Counted from the first letter of the stretch, positions 1 through 6,149 are shown. The stretch is DNA of 9,089 bases from Hyphomicrobiales bacterium (GCA_028290595.1 JAQGJO010000532.1:1-9089); one strand, 5' to 3'. Made by a program: numbers and translations. Notes: generated by a model from the letters alone, not told the origin.

Positions 1-140
1 CGGTGTCGGAGGCGACGGTGAAGGCCCATGTCTCGGCCATCCTGCAGAAGCTCGATGTCGACAGCCGCACCCAGGCGGTCATCGTGGTCTCGAAGATCGA
101 GGGCGGCCAGTGGCAAAGCGGCAAGAAGATTGAGGAATAG
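1..140 (+). CDS. LuxR/FixJ-type response regulator, C-terminal fragment
   Basis: The reading frame enters from the left edge (first complete codon at 3) and ends at TAG 138-140, leaving the last 45 residues. They begin VSEATVKAHVSAILQKLDVD and continue SRTQAV, the second half of a LuxR-type (GerE) helix-turn-helix: the recognition helix (SEATVKAHVSAILQKL) and the dimerisation helix (SRTQAVIVVSKI). A short polar tail, about 15 residues ending KKIEE, follows. Such domains usually sit behind a phosphoacceptor receiver domain (NarL/FixJ family), but that part lies outside the window, so a quorum-sensing or stand-alone LuxR protein is not excluded. Its target genes cannot be inferred. The next gene starts 78 bp downstream and shows no evident link. 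Confidence 0.85.
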   Translation, partial: VSEATVKAHVSAILQKLDVDSRTQAVIVVSKIEGGQWQSGKKIEE

Positions 141-218
141 CGGTCCGTCACCGTTTTGCCGCGAGGTTGCGGCAGATTGCGTCCTGTCGCCGTGCCTTAC
201 TCTGATGGAGAACCGCTC

Positions 219-653
219 ATGCGTCAGACAGTTATCGCTACCATGGCCTTCGCTTTCATGGCCTTCGCCGCAGCACCCGCGCTGGCTCAGCAGGCCGATG
301 CCGAGCAGAACGGCCGCTATACGATGACGCCGACAGCGGACGGTTTCCTGCGCCTCGACACGCGCACCGGCGCGGTGTCGCTCTGCACCTCGTCAGCCGG
401 CACCGTGCAATGCCGGTCCAGCGCCGATGAACGCGGGGCGCTCGACCAGGAAATTACCAGGCTTTCGAACGAAAATGCCGATTTGCGCAAAAAGCTGGCG
501 GCGGCGACCGATCAGGCGCCCTCGGCGCGCCTGCGCAATGCCCTGCCGACAGACACCGAGGTTAATGGCGCGCTCGACCAGATGGAGAAATTCATGCGGC
601 GGATGATGCGCATCATGCGCGAGGAAGCCCCGGCAAGAGGCGATCGTACTTGA
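219..653 (+). CDS. Small exported protein with coiled coil, function unknown
   Basis: This is a 144-residue protein of unknown function. I chose ATG 219 because GGAG (207-210) lies at proper spacing and a Sec signal peptide starts there; the in-frame ATG at 156 would only add 21 unlikely residues. Residues 1-24 form the signal peptide (hydrophobic core MAFAFMAFAAAPALA), with probable cleavage after ALA before QQ. Residues 33-66 (RYTMTPTADGFLRLDTRTG and onward) form a small beta-like module with two cysteines, C56 and C65, that could form a disulfide in the periplasm. Residues 71-97 are a charged heptad-like helix (DQEITRLSNENADLRKKL), probably a coiled coil. The tail (120-136) is rich in Met and Arg and amphipathic. 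I recall similar short secreted proteins from Hyphomicrobiales genomes, always uncharacterised. No operon partner is evident. Confidence 0.8.
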   Translation: MRQTVIATMAFAFMAFAAAPALAQQADAEQNGRYTMTPTADGFLRLDTRTGAVSLCTSSAGTVQCRSSADERGALDQEITRLSNENADLRKKLAAATDQAPSARLRNALPTDTEVNGALDQMEKFMRRMMRIMREEAPARGDRT

Positions 654-677
654 AGTGACCGGACTTGAAGTGATGAT
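648..677. repeat. Short tandem direct repeat over a stop codon
   Basis: The 11-mer ACTTGAAGTGA occurs at 648-658 and again at 663-673, with a period of 15 bp. The first copy contains the TGA stop (651-653) of the preceding gene. It looks like a small slippage duplication at the 3' end of that gene. Confidence 0.7.
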
Positions 678-753
678 AGTGACGGCTTTTTAAGCAAACT
701 GGTTTCACATGGTCGATCTCGCCGCTTGCCGGCCATCACCAAGGGGTGCAGCG

Positions 754-1140
754 ATGAATGAACGTCTTGATCCGCCGAACGCCCAGGGGCCGTCCGGATG
801 GACTGGCGCAAGCTGGCAAGGGTCAAAGGGCAACGGTGGAACGGGGACCGCGACCGACGCCACCCCGCGCAATTCCCTCGAGCGCTTCCTCGGCGGCTCG
901 CCGGCAGCGGTTTTCCTTCGCCTTCTGCTGATTTCGCTGATCGTCGGCGCGCTGCTGATGTGGCTCGACATCCGTCCGATGGATGTTTTCTACGCCCTCA
1001 ACCGCTTCATCAACCGCCTGTGGAATCTTGGCTTCGACGCCATCCGCGAGGTGGCGCAATACGTTCTCGTCGGCGCGGTGATCGTCGTTCCCATCTGGCT
1101 GGTCATGCGTATCTTCAACAGCCGCGGCGGCACGCGCTAA
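754..1140 (+). CDS. Small two-helix inner-membrane protein, DUF6460-like
   Basis: This 128-residue protein starts at ATG 754, chosen because AAGGGG (741-746) lies just upstream; the in-frame ATG at 709 adds 15 residues without a better ribosome site. Residues 1-42 are a Gly/Thr/Pro-rich, probably disordered leader. The conserved-looking part begins LERFLGGSPAAVFLRLLLIS and holds two predicted membrane helices, about 52-71 and 103-121 (VLVGAVIVVPIWLVMRIF). They are joined by an amphipathic stretch (RPMDVFYALNRFINRLWNLG). From memory this pattern matches the DUF6460 family of Hyphomicrobiales membrane proteins, whose role is unknown; older annotations sometimes mislabel it an integrase. I see no catalytic residues. 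It is probably a single-gene unit, with a strong hairpin 21 bp past the stop. Confidence 0.8.
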   Translation: MNERLDPPNAQGPSGWTGASWQGSKGNGGTGTATDATPRNSLERFLGGSPAAVFLRLLLISLIVGALLMWLDIRPMDVFYALNRFINRLWNLGFDAIREVAQYVLVGAVIVVPIWLVMRIFNSRGGTR

Positions 1141-1160
1141 AGCATCGCCGTTTTCGATGA

Positions 1161-1183
1161 GGCGTGGGGTTCTTCCCCACGCC
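1161..1183 (+). terminator. Strong intergenic hairpin, possible terminator without T-tract
   Basis: GGCGTGGGG (1161-1169) and CCCCACGCC (1175-1183) form a perfect 9-bp GC-rich stem with loop TTCTT. It begins 21 bp after the stop of the membrane-protein gene and 91 bp before the next start. No U-run follows (CGCAAGCC), so it is not a canonical intrinsic terminator. It could act as a U-less terminator or as a 3'-end stabiliser. Confidence 0.45.
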
Positions 1184-1273
1184 CGCAAGCCAGATGGGCA
1201 GAAGCCGGCGGGTTGCAAGGCGCATCGCACTTCTGTACTTCCCTGAACCAACAAATGACGGGGAGGAAAAGCG

Positions 1274-2056
1274 ATGGCGTTCGAAACAATCCTGACTGAC
1301 ATATCGACGCGCGGCGTCGCGACCATCACGCTCAACCGTCCCGATCGCGGCAATGCCTTCAACGCGACGATGCAGCGCGAAATCGTTTCCTGCCTTGCCG
1401 AGTTTGCCGGCAACGACGACGTGCGCGTGCTGCTGATCCGGGCGGCGGGAAAACATTTCTGTGCCGGCGCCGATGTCTCCGGCCGCGGCAGTGACAGCGG
1501 CGCGGCTGCGGGAGCTGCGCCCGCCACGCTCGCCGACATGCTGGTCGATATCGATCGCTTTCCCAAACCGACGATTGCCCTCGTGCAGGGCGGCGCTGTT
1601 GGCGGCGGCGCGGGGATTGCGGCCTGCTGCGATGTCACCCTGGCCGATGCGCAGGCTTTTTTCTCGATTCCGGAAGTGCGGATCGGCGTCGCGCCCGGCG
1701 GTCTCGTCTCGATCCTGGTGCGGACCATGGGCGAGCGCAATTTCCGCCGCTATGCGCTCTCGGGCGAGCGCATCAAGGCCGTCGATGCGTTACGCATGGG
1801 TCTGGTGCATGAGATCGTCGACATCGCCACTTGCGATGGCGTGCTCGATGCGCTCGTCGATTCCTTCCTGCTTGGCGCACCGGGCGCACAGCGCGACACC
1901 AAGCGCGCCGTCGCGGCATTGGAGGTGCCGACGCTCGAGGGCATGAAGGAAGCGTCGCATAAACCAGGCTCCGGCCACACGATGACGACGCCCGATGCGC
2001 TCGAAGGCATTGCCGCGTTTCGCGAGAAGCGCAAACCGAGCTGGTATCGCGGCTGA
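1274..2056 (+). CDS. Enoyl-CoA hydratase/isomerase family protein
   Basis: This is a 260-residue cytoplasmic crotonase-fold protein of normal family length. The start ATG 1274 follows GGGGAGG (1260-1266). Crotonases hydrate or isomerise acyl-CoA thioesters, stabilising the enolate in an oxyanion hole. HFCAGAD (61-67) and GGGAG (110-114) match the two oxyanion-hole segments, and E134 in IPEVRIG matches the second catalytic glutamate (Glu164 of rat mitochondrial enoyl-CoA hydratase). The position of the first (Glu144) is G114. This Gly form, with the following SEVRLGL-like stretch, resembles bacterial methylglutaconyl-CoA hydratase-type (LiuC-like) proteins, so it may act on a branched or unusual CoA ester rather than crotonyl-CoA. 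A short Gly/Ala-rich loop (75-85) follows the first motif. The MetE-like gene starts 34 bp downstream, suggesting co-transcription. Family is certain; substrate is unknown. Confidence 0.92.
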   Translation: MAFETILTDISTRGVATITLNRPDRGNAFNATMQREIVSCLAEFAGNDDVRVLLIRAAGKHFCAGADVSGRGSDSGAAAGAAPATLADMLVDIDRFPKPTIALVQGGAVGGGAGIAACCDVTLADAQAFFSIPEVRIGVAPGGLVSILVRTMGERNFRRYALSGERIKAVDALRMGLVHEIVDIATCDGVLDALVDSFLLGAPGAQRDTKRAVAALEVPTLEGMKEASHKPGSGHTMTTPDALEGIAAFREKRKPSWYRG

Positions 2057-2090
2057 CCGCCGGCATTTCACATCCAACGGAGAAGCATTG

Positions 2091-3209
2091 ATGACAGCGC
2101 CCTTCCGAGCCGACCATGTCGGCAGCCTGCTGCGCCCTGCCGAATTGCGCGCCGCGCGCGAACTCGCCATTGTCGGCCAGCGCACCTATGAAAGCCTGCG
2201 CGAGCTTGAAGACACCAACATCCGCGCCGCTGTGAAGCTGCAGGAAGACGCCGGCCTGTCGTCCATCACCGACGGCGAGTTCCGCCGCACGTCGTTTCAT
2301 TTCGATTTTCTCGGCAAGCTCGCCGGCGTCGAAGCGAAACTTGCCGACCGCGCGCCAAGTCCTGCCCAAAGCCCAGATTCGCCGAAGGTCTTCCGCCCGC
2401 CGCAACTCGCCATCACCGGCAAGGTTGCGCATGTGAAGCCGATCGAGCTCGACGGTTTTAATTTTCTGAAGTCGGTGACCAGGCGGACGCCGAAGATCAC
2501 CATGCCGTCGCCGACCATGTGCCTGCGCGGTGGCCGTGCGGCGATCAGCCAGGAGGCCTATCCCGATCTGGAGGTCTATTACCAAGATGTCGCCAAGGCC
2601 TATGGTGCCGAAATCCGCGCGCTGGCCGATGCCGGCTGCACCTATATCCAGTTCGACGATACCAACTTCGCCTATCTCTGCGACGAGAGCATGCGCGCCG
2701 ATATGAAGGCGCGCGGCGATGAGCCCGCCGATGTCCTGGCCCGCTACATCAAGCTGTTCAACATGGTGCTGGCGCAAAAGCCCAAGGGCATGACGTTCTG
2801 CACCCACATCTGCCGCGGCAATTTCCAGTCCGCCTGGGCGGCGCAAGGCGGCTATGAGCCGATTGCCGAAAAACTCTTCGGCGAATTGAACGTCGACGGT
2901 TATTTTCTCGAATACGACAGCGAACGTGCCGGCGGTTTCGAGCCGCTGCGCTTCGTGCCCAAAAACGGCAGCAGACGTGTTGTTCTCGGCCTCATCTCCT
3001 CGAAAGTGCCGGAGATGGAAGACGCCGATGTCATTCGCAGCCGCATCGACGAAGCCGCGAAGTTCATGCCGATGGATCAGCTTTGCCTGTCGCCGCAATG
3101 CGGCTTCGCCTCAAGCTTCCGCGGCAACCAGCTTGGCGAAGACGTGGAGCGCCGCAAGCTCGAACAGGTCGTGTCGATCGCGACGAAGACCTGGGGCAGC
3201 GCGGCGTAA
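2091..3209 (+). CDS. MetE-like cobalamin-independent methionine synthase family methyltransferase
   Basis: This 372-residue protein corresponds to the catalytic C-terminal half of MetE, lacking the N-terminal barrel of the roughly 750-residue classical enzyme. The start ATG 2091 follows GGAGA (2079-2083); the open frame extends upstream to 1995, but that part overlaps the hydratase gene. Landmarks are DHVGSLLRP (8-16), DGEFRR (61-66), QFDD (187-190), THICRGN (238-244), YFLEYD (271-276) and SPQCGFAS (334-341). The four zinc ligands known from MetE are all present as H239, C241, E274 and C337, so thiol activation should be intact. Such short homologues (YxjG/YxjH type and related) transfer methyl groups to homocysteine or another thiol; the methyl donor is not established for many of them. 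Its place after a crotonase gene leaves room for a catabolic role. Family is certain, substrate uncertain. Confidence 0.9.
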   Translation: MTAPFRADHVGSLLRPAELRAARELAIVGQRTYESLRELEDTNIRAAVKLQEDAGLSSITDGEFRRTSFHFDFLGKLAGVEAKLADRAPSPAQSPDSPKVFRPPQLAITGKVAHVKPIELDGFNFLKSVTRRTPKITMPSPTMCLRGGRAAISQEAYPDLEVYYQDVAKAYGAEIRALADAGCTYIQFDDTNFAYLCDESMRADMKARGDEPADVLARYIKLFNMVLAQKPKGMTFCTHICRGNFQSAWAAQGGYEPIAEKLFGELNVDGYFLEYDSERAGGFEPLRFVPKNGSRRVVLGLISSKVPEMEDADVIRSRIDEAAKFMPMDQLCLSPQCGFASSFRGNQLGEDVERRKLEQVVSIATKTWGSAA

Positions 3210-3235
3210 CTGCGAAGAAGAGCATTGCTCTCTCC

Positions 3236-3366
3236 GTCATGCCCGCGCTTGTCGCGGGTATCCACGCGGTGATGCCGGGTTTACTGTTCCAGAACATGGC
3301 AAGTGTTCTTCTTGAAGCAGGGCAGTGCACGACGGCGTGGGTGCCCGCAACAAGTGCGGGCATGAC
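3236..3366. repeat. Composite palindromic intergenic repeat (REP/RIME-like)
   Basis: Two 32-bp arms (3236-3267 and 3335-3366) are inverted copies matching at 28 of 32 positions, separated by 67 bp. Each arm holds its own perfect hairpin with the same five-base loop (CTTGT, read as ACAAG in the right arm): stems 3242-3247/3253-3258 and 3344-3349/3355-3360. A third hairpin, AGAACA (3291-3296) with TGTTCT (3304-3309), sits at the centre. The element fills the gap between two converging genes. I recall the motif pattern TCATG...CTTGT...ATCCACG as a common dispersed repeat in Bradyrhizobium-like genomes. It could end transcription from both sides or stabilise 3' ends. It makes spurious short open frames reading MPALVAG and PATSAGMT, which are not genes. 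Confidence 0.8.
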
Positions 3367-3401
3367 GCGGCGGAGGTGGTTAGATCGCTACAGGCTGTAT
3401 A

Positions 3402-4799
3402 TTATTCTACCACGGCCTTCATCGACGCCCGCGCCGCGCGCACGCCGGGGTGTGCGTCGCTCAGGCGGTCACCGTGGCCGAACAGTTTGTTGCGCAGCGA
3501 TCCTTCCCGATAGGCGGTCTTGTAGGCGCCGCGGTTCTGCAATTCCGGCACGACGAGATCGACGATCGAAGCCAGGCCCGCCGGTTCCGCCGTCCGCACC
3601 AGATTGAAGCCGTCGATGCCGGTTTCATCCACCCATTCGATCATCTGCGCTGCGATGGTCGAAGGTGAGCCGACCAGAAATATGCCGGCAGTGGGCGAGC
3701 CTGCTTGAAAAGCGGTAAGGTCCCGGACTTTCCATTTCTTGCCCTTGCTCAGAATGGTGATCCGCTCGACGAACGATTGATTGGCGTCGTTCTTGATATA
3801 TTCGATCGGATCCTCCGGATCGTATTTCGAGAAGTCGATGCCGGCGAGCGCCGAAAAGATCGACAGGCTACCGCGAACATCAAGGTACTCGCGAAGCTCG
3901 TGGTGTTTTTCCTGCGCCTCTTTATCTGTCGGCGCGGTGATCACCGTCGAGCCGACGATGACGGCGACGTCATCCGGGTCTCGCCCATTGGCTTTGGTGC
4001 GGGCGCGGATGTCGGTGACGTGGTTGCGCACCATCTCTTTCGAATAACTTGTCAGGAAGACGCATTCCGCATGTTTGGCCGCAAAGGCGCGGCCGCGCGT
4101 CGAGGCGCCGGCCTGGTAGAGCACGGGCGTGCGTTGCACGGAGGGTTCGCACATATGCACCGCCGACATGCGGAAATTCTCTCCCGCATGGTCGACACGA
4201 TGCACTTTGCGCGGATCGGCGAAAACCTGGTTGGCGCGGTCGCGTTTGACGGCGTCGTCCTCCCAGCTCGCCTCCCACAGCTTGTAGACGACCTCCATAT
4301 ATTCATCGGCCATGTCGTAGCGCTCATCATGGGCGCGCAGCTTTTCGTTGCCGATGGCGCGGGCGCCGGAATCGACGAAGCCCGCGACAATGTTCCAGCC
4401 GATGCGGCCCTTGGTCAGATGATCGAGCGTCGACATCCGCCGCGCCATGATGAAGGGATGCTCATATGTGAGATTGGCGGTGACGCCGAAGCCGAGATTC
4501 TTCGTCACCATCGCCATGGCGGGGATGACCAGGGTCGGGTCGTTCATCGGCGCCATCGCGCCGGCACGGATCGCCTCCGAAGGATCACCACCGTATTTGT
4601 CCATCAGGCCGATGGAATCGGCGAAGAATATGCCGTCGAGCAGGCCACGTTCGGCGGTCTGCGCGAGTTCGACATAGTATTCGAGTGTATTGTAGGCGGT
4701 ACCGTGATCCTTGGGGTGCTTCCACGTGCCGGCCCATTGCTGGCTCGGCGTGCACATGTGGAATGCATTGAGAATGATATTCTTGTGCGCCTGGCTCAT
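3402..4799 (-). CDS. LLM-class flavin-dependent monooxygenase, NtaA/SnaA/DszA family
   Basis: This 465-residue cytoplasmic enzyme has the length usual for the NtaA/SnaA/DszA/SoxA branch of the bacterial luciferase-like superfamily. The start is firm: GGAGGAG lies immediately upstream of the ATG at 4799. These enzymes use FMNH2 from a separate reductase plus O2 to oxidise substrates such as nitrilotriacetate, dibenzothiophene sulfone or pristinamycin intermediates. Matching stretches are NAFHMCTPSQQWAGTW (11-26), FFADSIG (58-64), YEHPFIMARRMSTLDHLTKG (112-131) with GRIGWNIV (131-138), HDERYDMADEYMEVV, and near the C-terminus DGFNLV, VVPELQNRG and LRNKLFG. No flavin reductase gene is in the window. 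It follows the amidohydrolase gene by 81 bp on the same strand, with a strong hairpin between, and converges on the MetE-like gene. Family is certain; substrate is unknown, so no symbol is given. Confidence 0.92.
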   Translation of the reverse strand: MSQAHKNIILNAFHMCTPSQQWAGTWKHPKDHGTAYNTLEYYVELAQTAERGLLDGIFFADSIGLMDKYGGDPSEAIRAGAMAPMNDPTLVIPAMAMVTKNLGFGVTANLTYEHPFIMARRMSTLDHLTKGRIGWNIVAGFVDSGARAIGNEKLRAHDERYDMADEYMEVVYKLWEASWEDDAVKRDRANQVFADPRKVHRVDHAGENFRMSAVHMCEPSVQRTPVLYQAGASTRGRAFAAKHAECVFLTSYSKEMVRNHVTDIRARTKANGRDPDDVAVIVGSTVITAPTDKEAQEKHHELREYLDVRGSLSIFSALAGIDFSKYDPEDPIEYIKNDANQSFVERITILSKGKKWKVRDLTAFQAGSPTAGIFLVGSPSTIAAQMIEWVDETGIDGFNLVRTAEPAGLASIVDLVVPELQNRGAYKTAYREGSLRNKLFGHGDRLSDAHPGVRAARASMKAVVE

Positions 4800-4834
4800 G
4801 CGCTCCTCCAGCTTTTTTTATTATTGCATAGGCG

Positions 4835-4861
4835 GGCGCGGATCGGGTTGCGATCCGCGCC
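4835..4861. other. Perfect 10-bp hairpin between amidohydrolase and monooxygenase genes
   Basis: GGCGCGGATC (4835-4844) pairs perfectly with GATCCGCGCC (4852-4861) around loop GGGTTGC. In the minus-strand transcript the hairpin follows the amidohydrolase stop by 19 nt and precedes the monooxygenase start by 35 nt. The downstream side carries an A-rich run (AATAATAAAAAAAG) instead of a U-run, so it is not a normal intrinsic terminator. It could be an RNA-processing or stability element that sets unequal expression of the two genes. Confidence 0.55.
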
Positions 4862-4868
4862 GCGCTGT

Positions 4869-4890
4869 CTCAGCTCTTGCTCAGCTCTTG
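4869..4890. repeat. 11-bp tandem duplication over the amidohydrolase stop codon
   Basis: CTCAGCTCTTG occurs twice without a gap (4869-4879, 4880-4890). The inner copy encodes the last two codons and TGA stop (plus-strand TCA at 4881-4883) of the minus-strand amidohydrolase, so the outer copy lies just after the gene and repeats the same end. Confidence 0.75.
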
Positions 4891-5978
4891 AGAGCGGGAA
4901 TAAGCTTTTCGGCATTGCCGTATTCGATGGCCTTTACATCGTCTTCGCTCAGGCCGTTGGCGCGCAGGTTCGCCAGATTGTATTGCGATGTCACATAGGG
5001 AAAGTCCGATCCGTACATGACCTGCGAGATCGGCGCGAGCTTCAGCAGCCCGGCGATGGCCGGCGCCGAGGCGGCATTGGCGGTCTCGTAGTGCAGGCGC
5101 TTGAATTCGGCGAGGACGCCGTCGGGCGCAATTTCCTTGATGTTCTTGACCGGGCGGCTCTGCCAGTCCACCCGGTGCGAGAGATAGGGAAGCGCACCGC
5201 CGCTGTGGGAAAAGATCCACTTGATGTCGCGGAATTTGGCCAGATTGCCGTTGAACAGCAGACTCAGGATCGCCCGGCCCGTATCGTAGGGATATTCGAT
5301 CCAGGAATCCTGCACGCCCGTCACCAGATTGCCGCAGCAGAACGGCGCCAGCGGATGGAAATAGACGATCGCCTTGCGGCGGTTGAGCTCCTCGAAGACC
5401 GGAACGAAGGCCGGGTCGCCAGGCCATTTGTCGCCGAAGCTGGTCGACATTTCGATGCCGTCTGCCTTCAGCGTGTCCAAGGCATAGGTGATCTCGCGTA
5501 ACGAGCCCTCGACGTCGCTGCAGGACACATAGGCGAAGAGGGCGTGCCGGCCCTTGTTGTCCTGCACCAGCTTGGCGCCTTCGTCGTTCATCGTGCGAAC
5601 CAGCGGCCGCAACTCCTCCGGCTTCATGCGGAACCAGCCGACCGGAACCGAGGCGAGCGACAGCACGCTCTTGTCGATGTTGTTCTTGTCCATCTCTTCC
5701 AGCATGCGCGAGGCCGACCAGTCGCGCACGAACGGCGGCAATGGGCCTTCGCGCCCGGACGAATCCTTGAACGCCTGGGGGAAGTAATGATGGTGAACGT
5801 CGATGACGCGCCGCTTGCCGGCGGCCGGCTGCTGGGCGAAGGACGTTGCGGGTATAGCGCTGGCTGCGCCCGCGGCTGCAAATGTCTTGAGAAATCCACG
5901 GCGGGAAACGCCGCAGCACGGTCCGGAACAGGCAATCGTCTCGTCCGCGCCAACAGCGCTCGCGCTAAATCTCGACAT
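4881..5978 (-). CDS. Tat-exported amidohydrolase, ACMSD-like metal-dependent hydrolase/decarboxylase
   Basis: This is a 365-residue amidohydrolase_2 protein. I chose the ATG at 5978 because AGGGAGG lies 5 bp upstream; an in-frame ATG at 6020 adds 14 residues with no ribosome site and overlaps a likely -10 box. Residues 25-31 (SRRGFLK) form a twin-arginine motif, followed by an Ala-rich h-region and SFA-QQ, with cleavage near residue 48, so the enzyme should be exported folded with its metal. The n-region is long and has three cysteines (C17, C21, C22). The mature part shows the ACMSD-like metal site: DVHHHYFP with H62 and H64, H208 in YFHPL, H258 in FSHSGG (likely catalytic), and D325 in YGSDFPYV. 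Family members decarboxylate or hydrolyse carboxylated aromatic or ring-cleavage products. It heads a minus-strand unit with the flavin monooxygenase and is divergent from the dioxygenase operon. Confidence 0.88.
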   Translation of the reverse strand: MSRFSASAVGADETIACSGPCCGVSRRGFLKTFAAAGAASAIPATSFAQQPAAGKRRVIDVHHHYFPQAFKDSSGREGPLPPFVRDWSASRMLEEMDKNNIDKSVLSLASVPVGWFRMKPEELRPLVRTMNDEGAKLVQDNKGRHALFAYVSCSDVEGSLREITYALDTLKADGIEMSTSFGDKWPGDPAFVPVFEELNRRKAIVYFHPLAPFCCGNLVTGVQDSWIEYPYDTGRAILSLLFNGNLAKFRDIKWIFSHSGGALPYLSHRVDWQSRPVKNIKEIAPDGVLAEFKRLHYETANAASAPAIAGLLKLAPISQVMYGSDFPYVTSQYNLANLRANGLSEDDVKAIEYGNAEKLIPALKS

Positions 5979-6018
5979 CTCATCCTCCCTCAAGGCGCGG
6001 CTTCGCGCCGACGGCGGC

Positions 6019-6048
6019 AATCTAGGTCTTTCCGGTCGTGTCTGGCAA
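6019..6048 (-). promoter_or_regulatory. Possible sigma-70 promoter for the amidohydrolase unit
   Basis: Read on the minus strand, TTGCCA (6043-6048; 5 of 6 to the -35 consensus) and TAGATT (6019-6024; 4 of 6 to the -10 consensus) are 18 bp apart. Transcription would start near 6012, giving a leader of about 35 nt that begins with a small hairpin. This is a by-eye match in GC-rich DNA and could be chance. Confidence 0.35.
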
Positions 6049-6149
6049 TCTCCAGGTGGTCGCCCATGAGACGAAATCGCAGGGGCTGTATCGCATTGCA
6101 GTTGGCGGCCACTGGAACGGCAGGAGGCATCTGATTATTTACGAACGGC

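Noticed and set aside
654..700. Intrinsic terminator ending in CTTTTT after the small exported protein gene
   Set aside because: A short T-run is present near 686-690, but no stable stem could be formed just upstream of it by eye.
1214..1242. Possible promoter before the hydratase gene (TTGCAA, 17 bp, TACTTC)
   Set aside because: The -10 part matches the consensus at only two of six positions, which is not better than chance in this sequence.
1773..3098. A 441-residue minus-strand open frame opposite the hydratase and MetE-like genes
   Set aside because: It runs across the boundary of two recognised plus-strand genes, shows no family motif, and has the low-complexity composition of an antisense shadow.
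3064..3363. Short frames through the intergenic repeat reading MPALVAG and PATSAGMT
   Set aside because: These peptides come from translating the palindromic repeat itself and recur wherever that repeat type occurs; they are not genes.
3236..3366. CRISPR-like array
   Set aside because: There are only two copies, in inverted orientation with one 67-bp spacer. No direct-repeat periodicity and no cas genes are present.
3705..5501. A 598-residue open frame on the plus strand, antisense to the monooxygenase and amidohydrolase genes
   Set aside because: It crosses two well-supported minus-strand genes and their gap, its product is Arg/His/Asp/Gly-rich with no domain, and it has no good ribosome site. 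It is a codon-bias shadow typical of GC-rich DNA.
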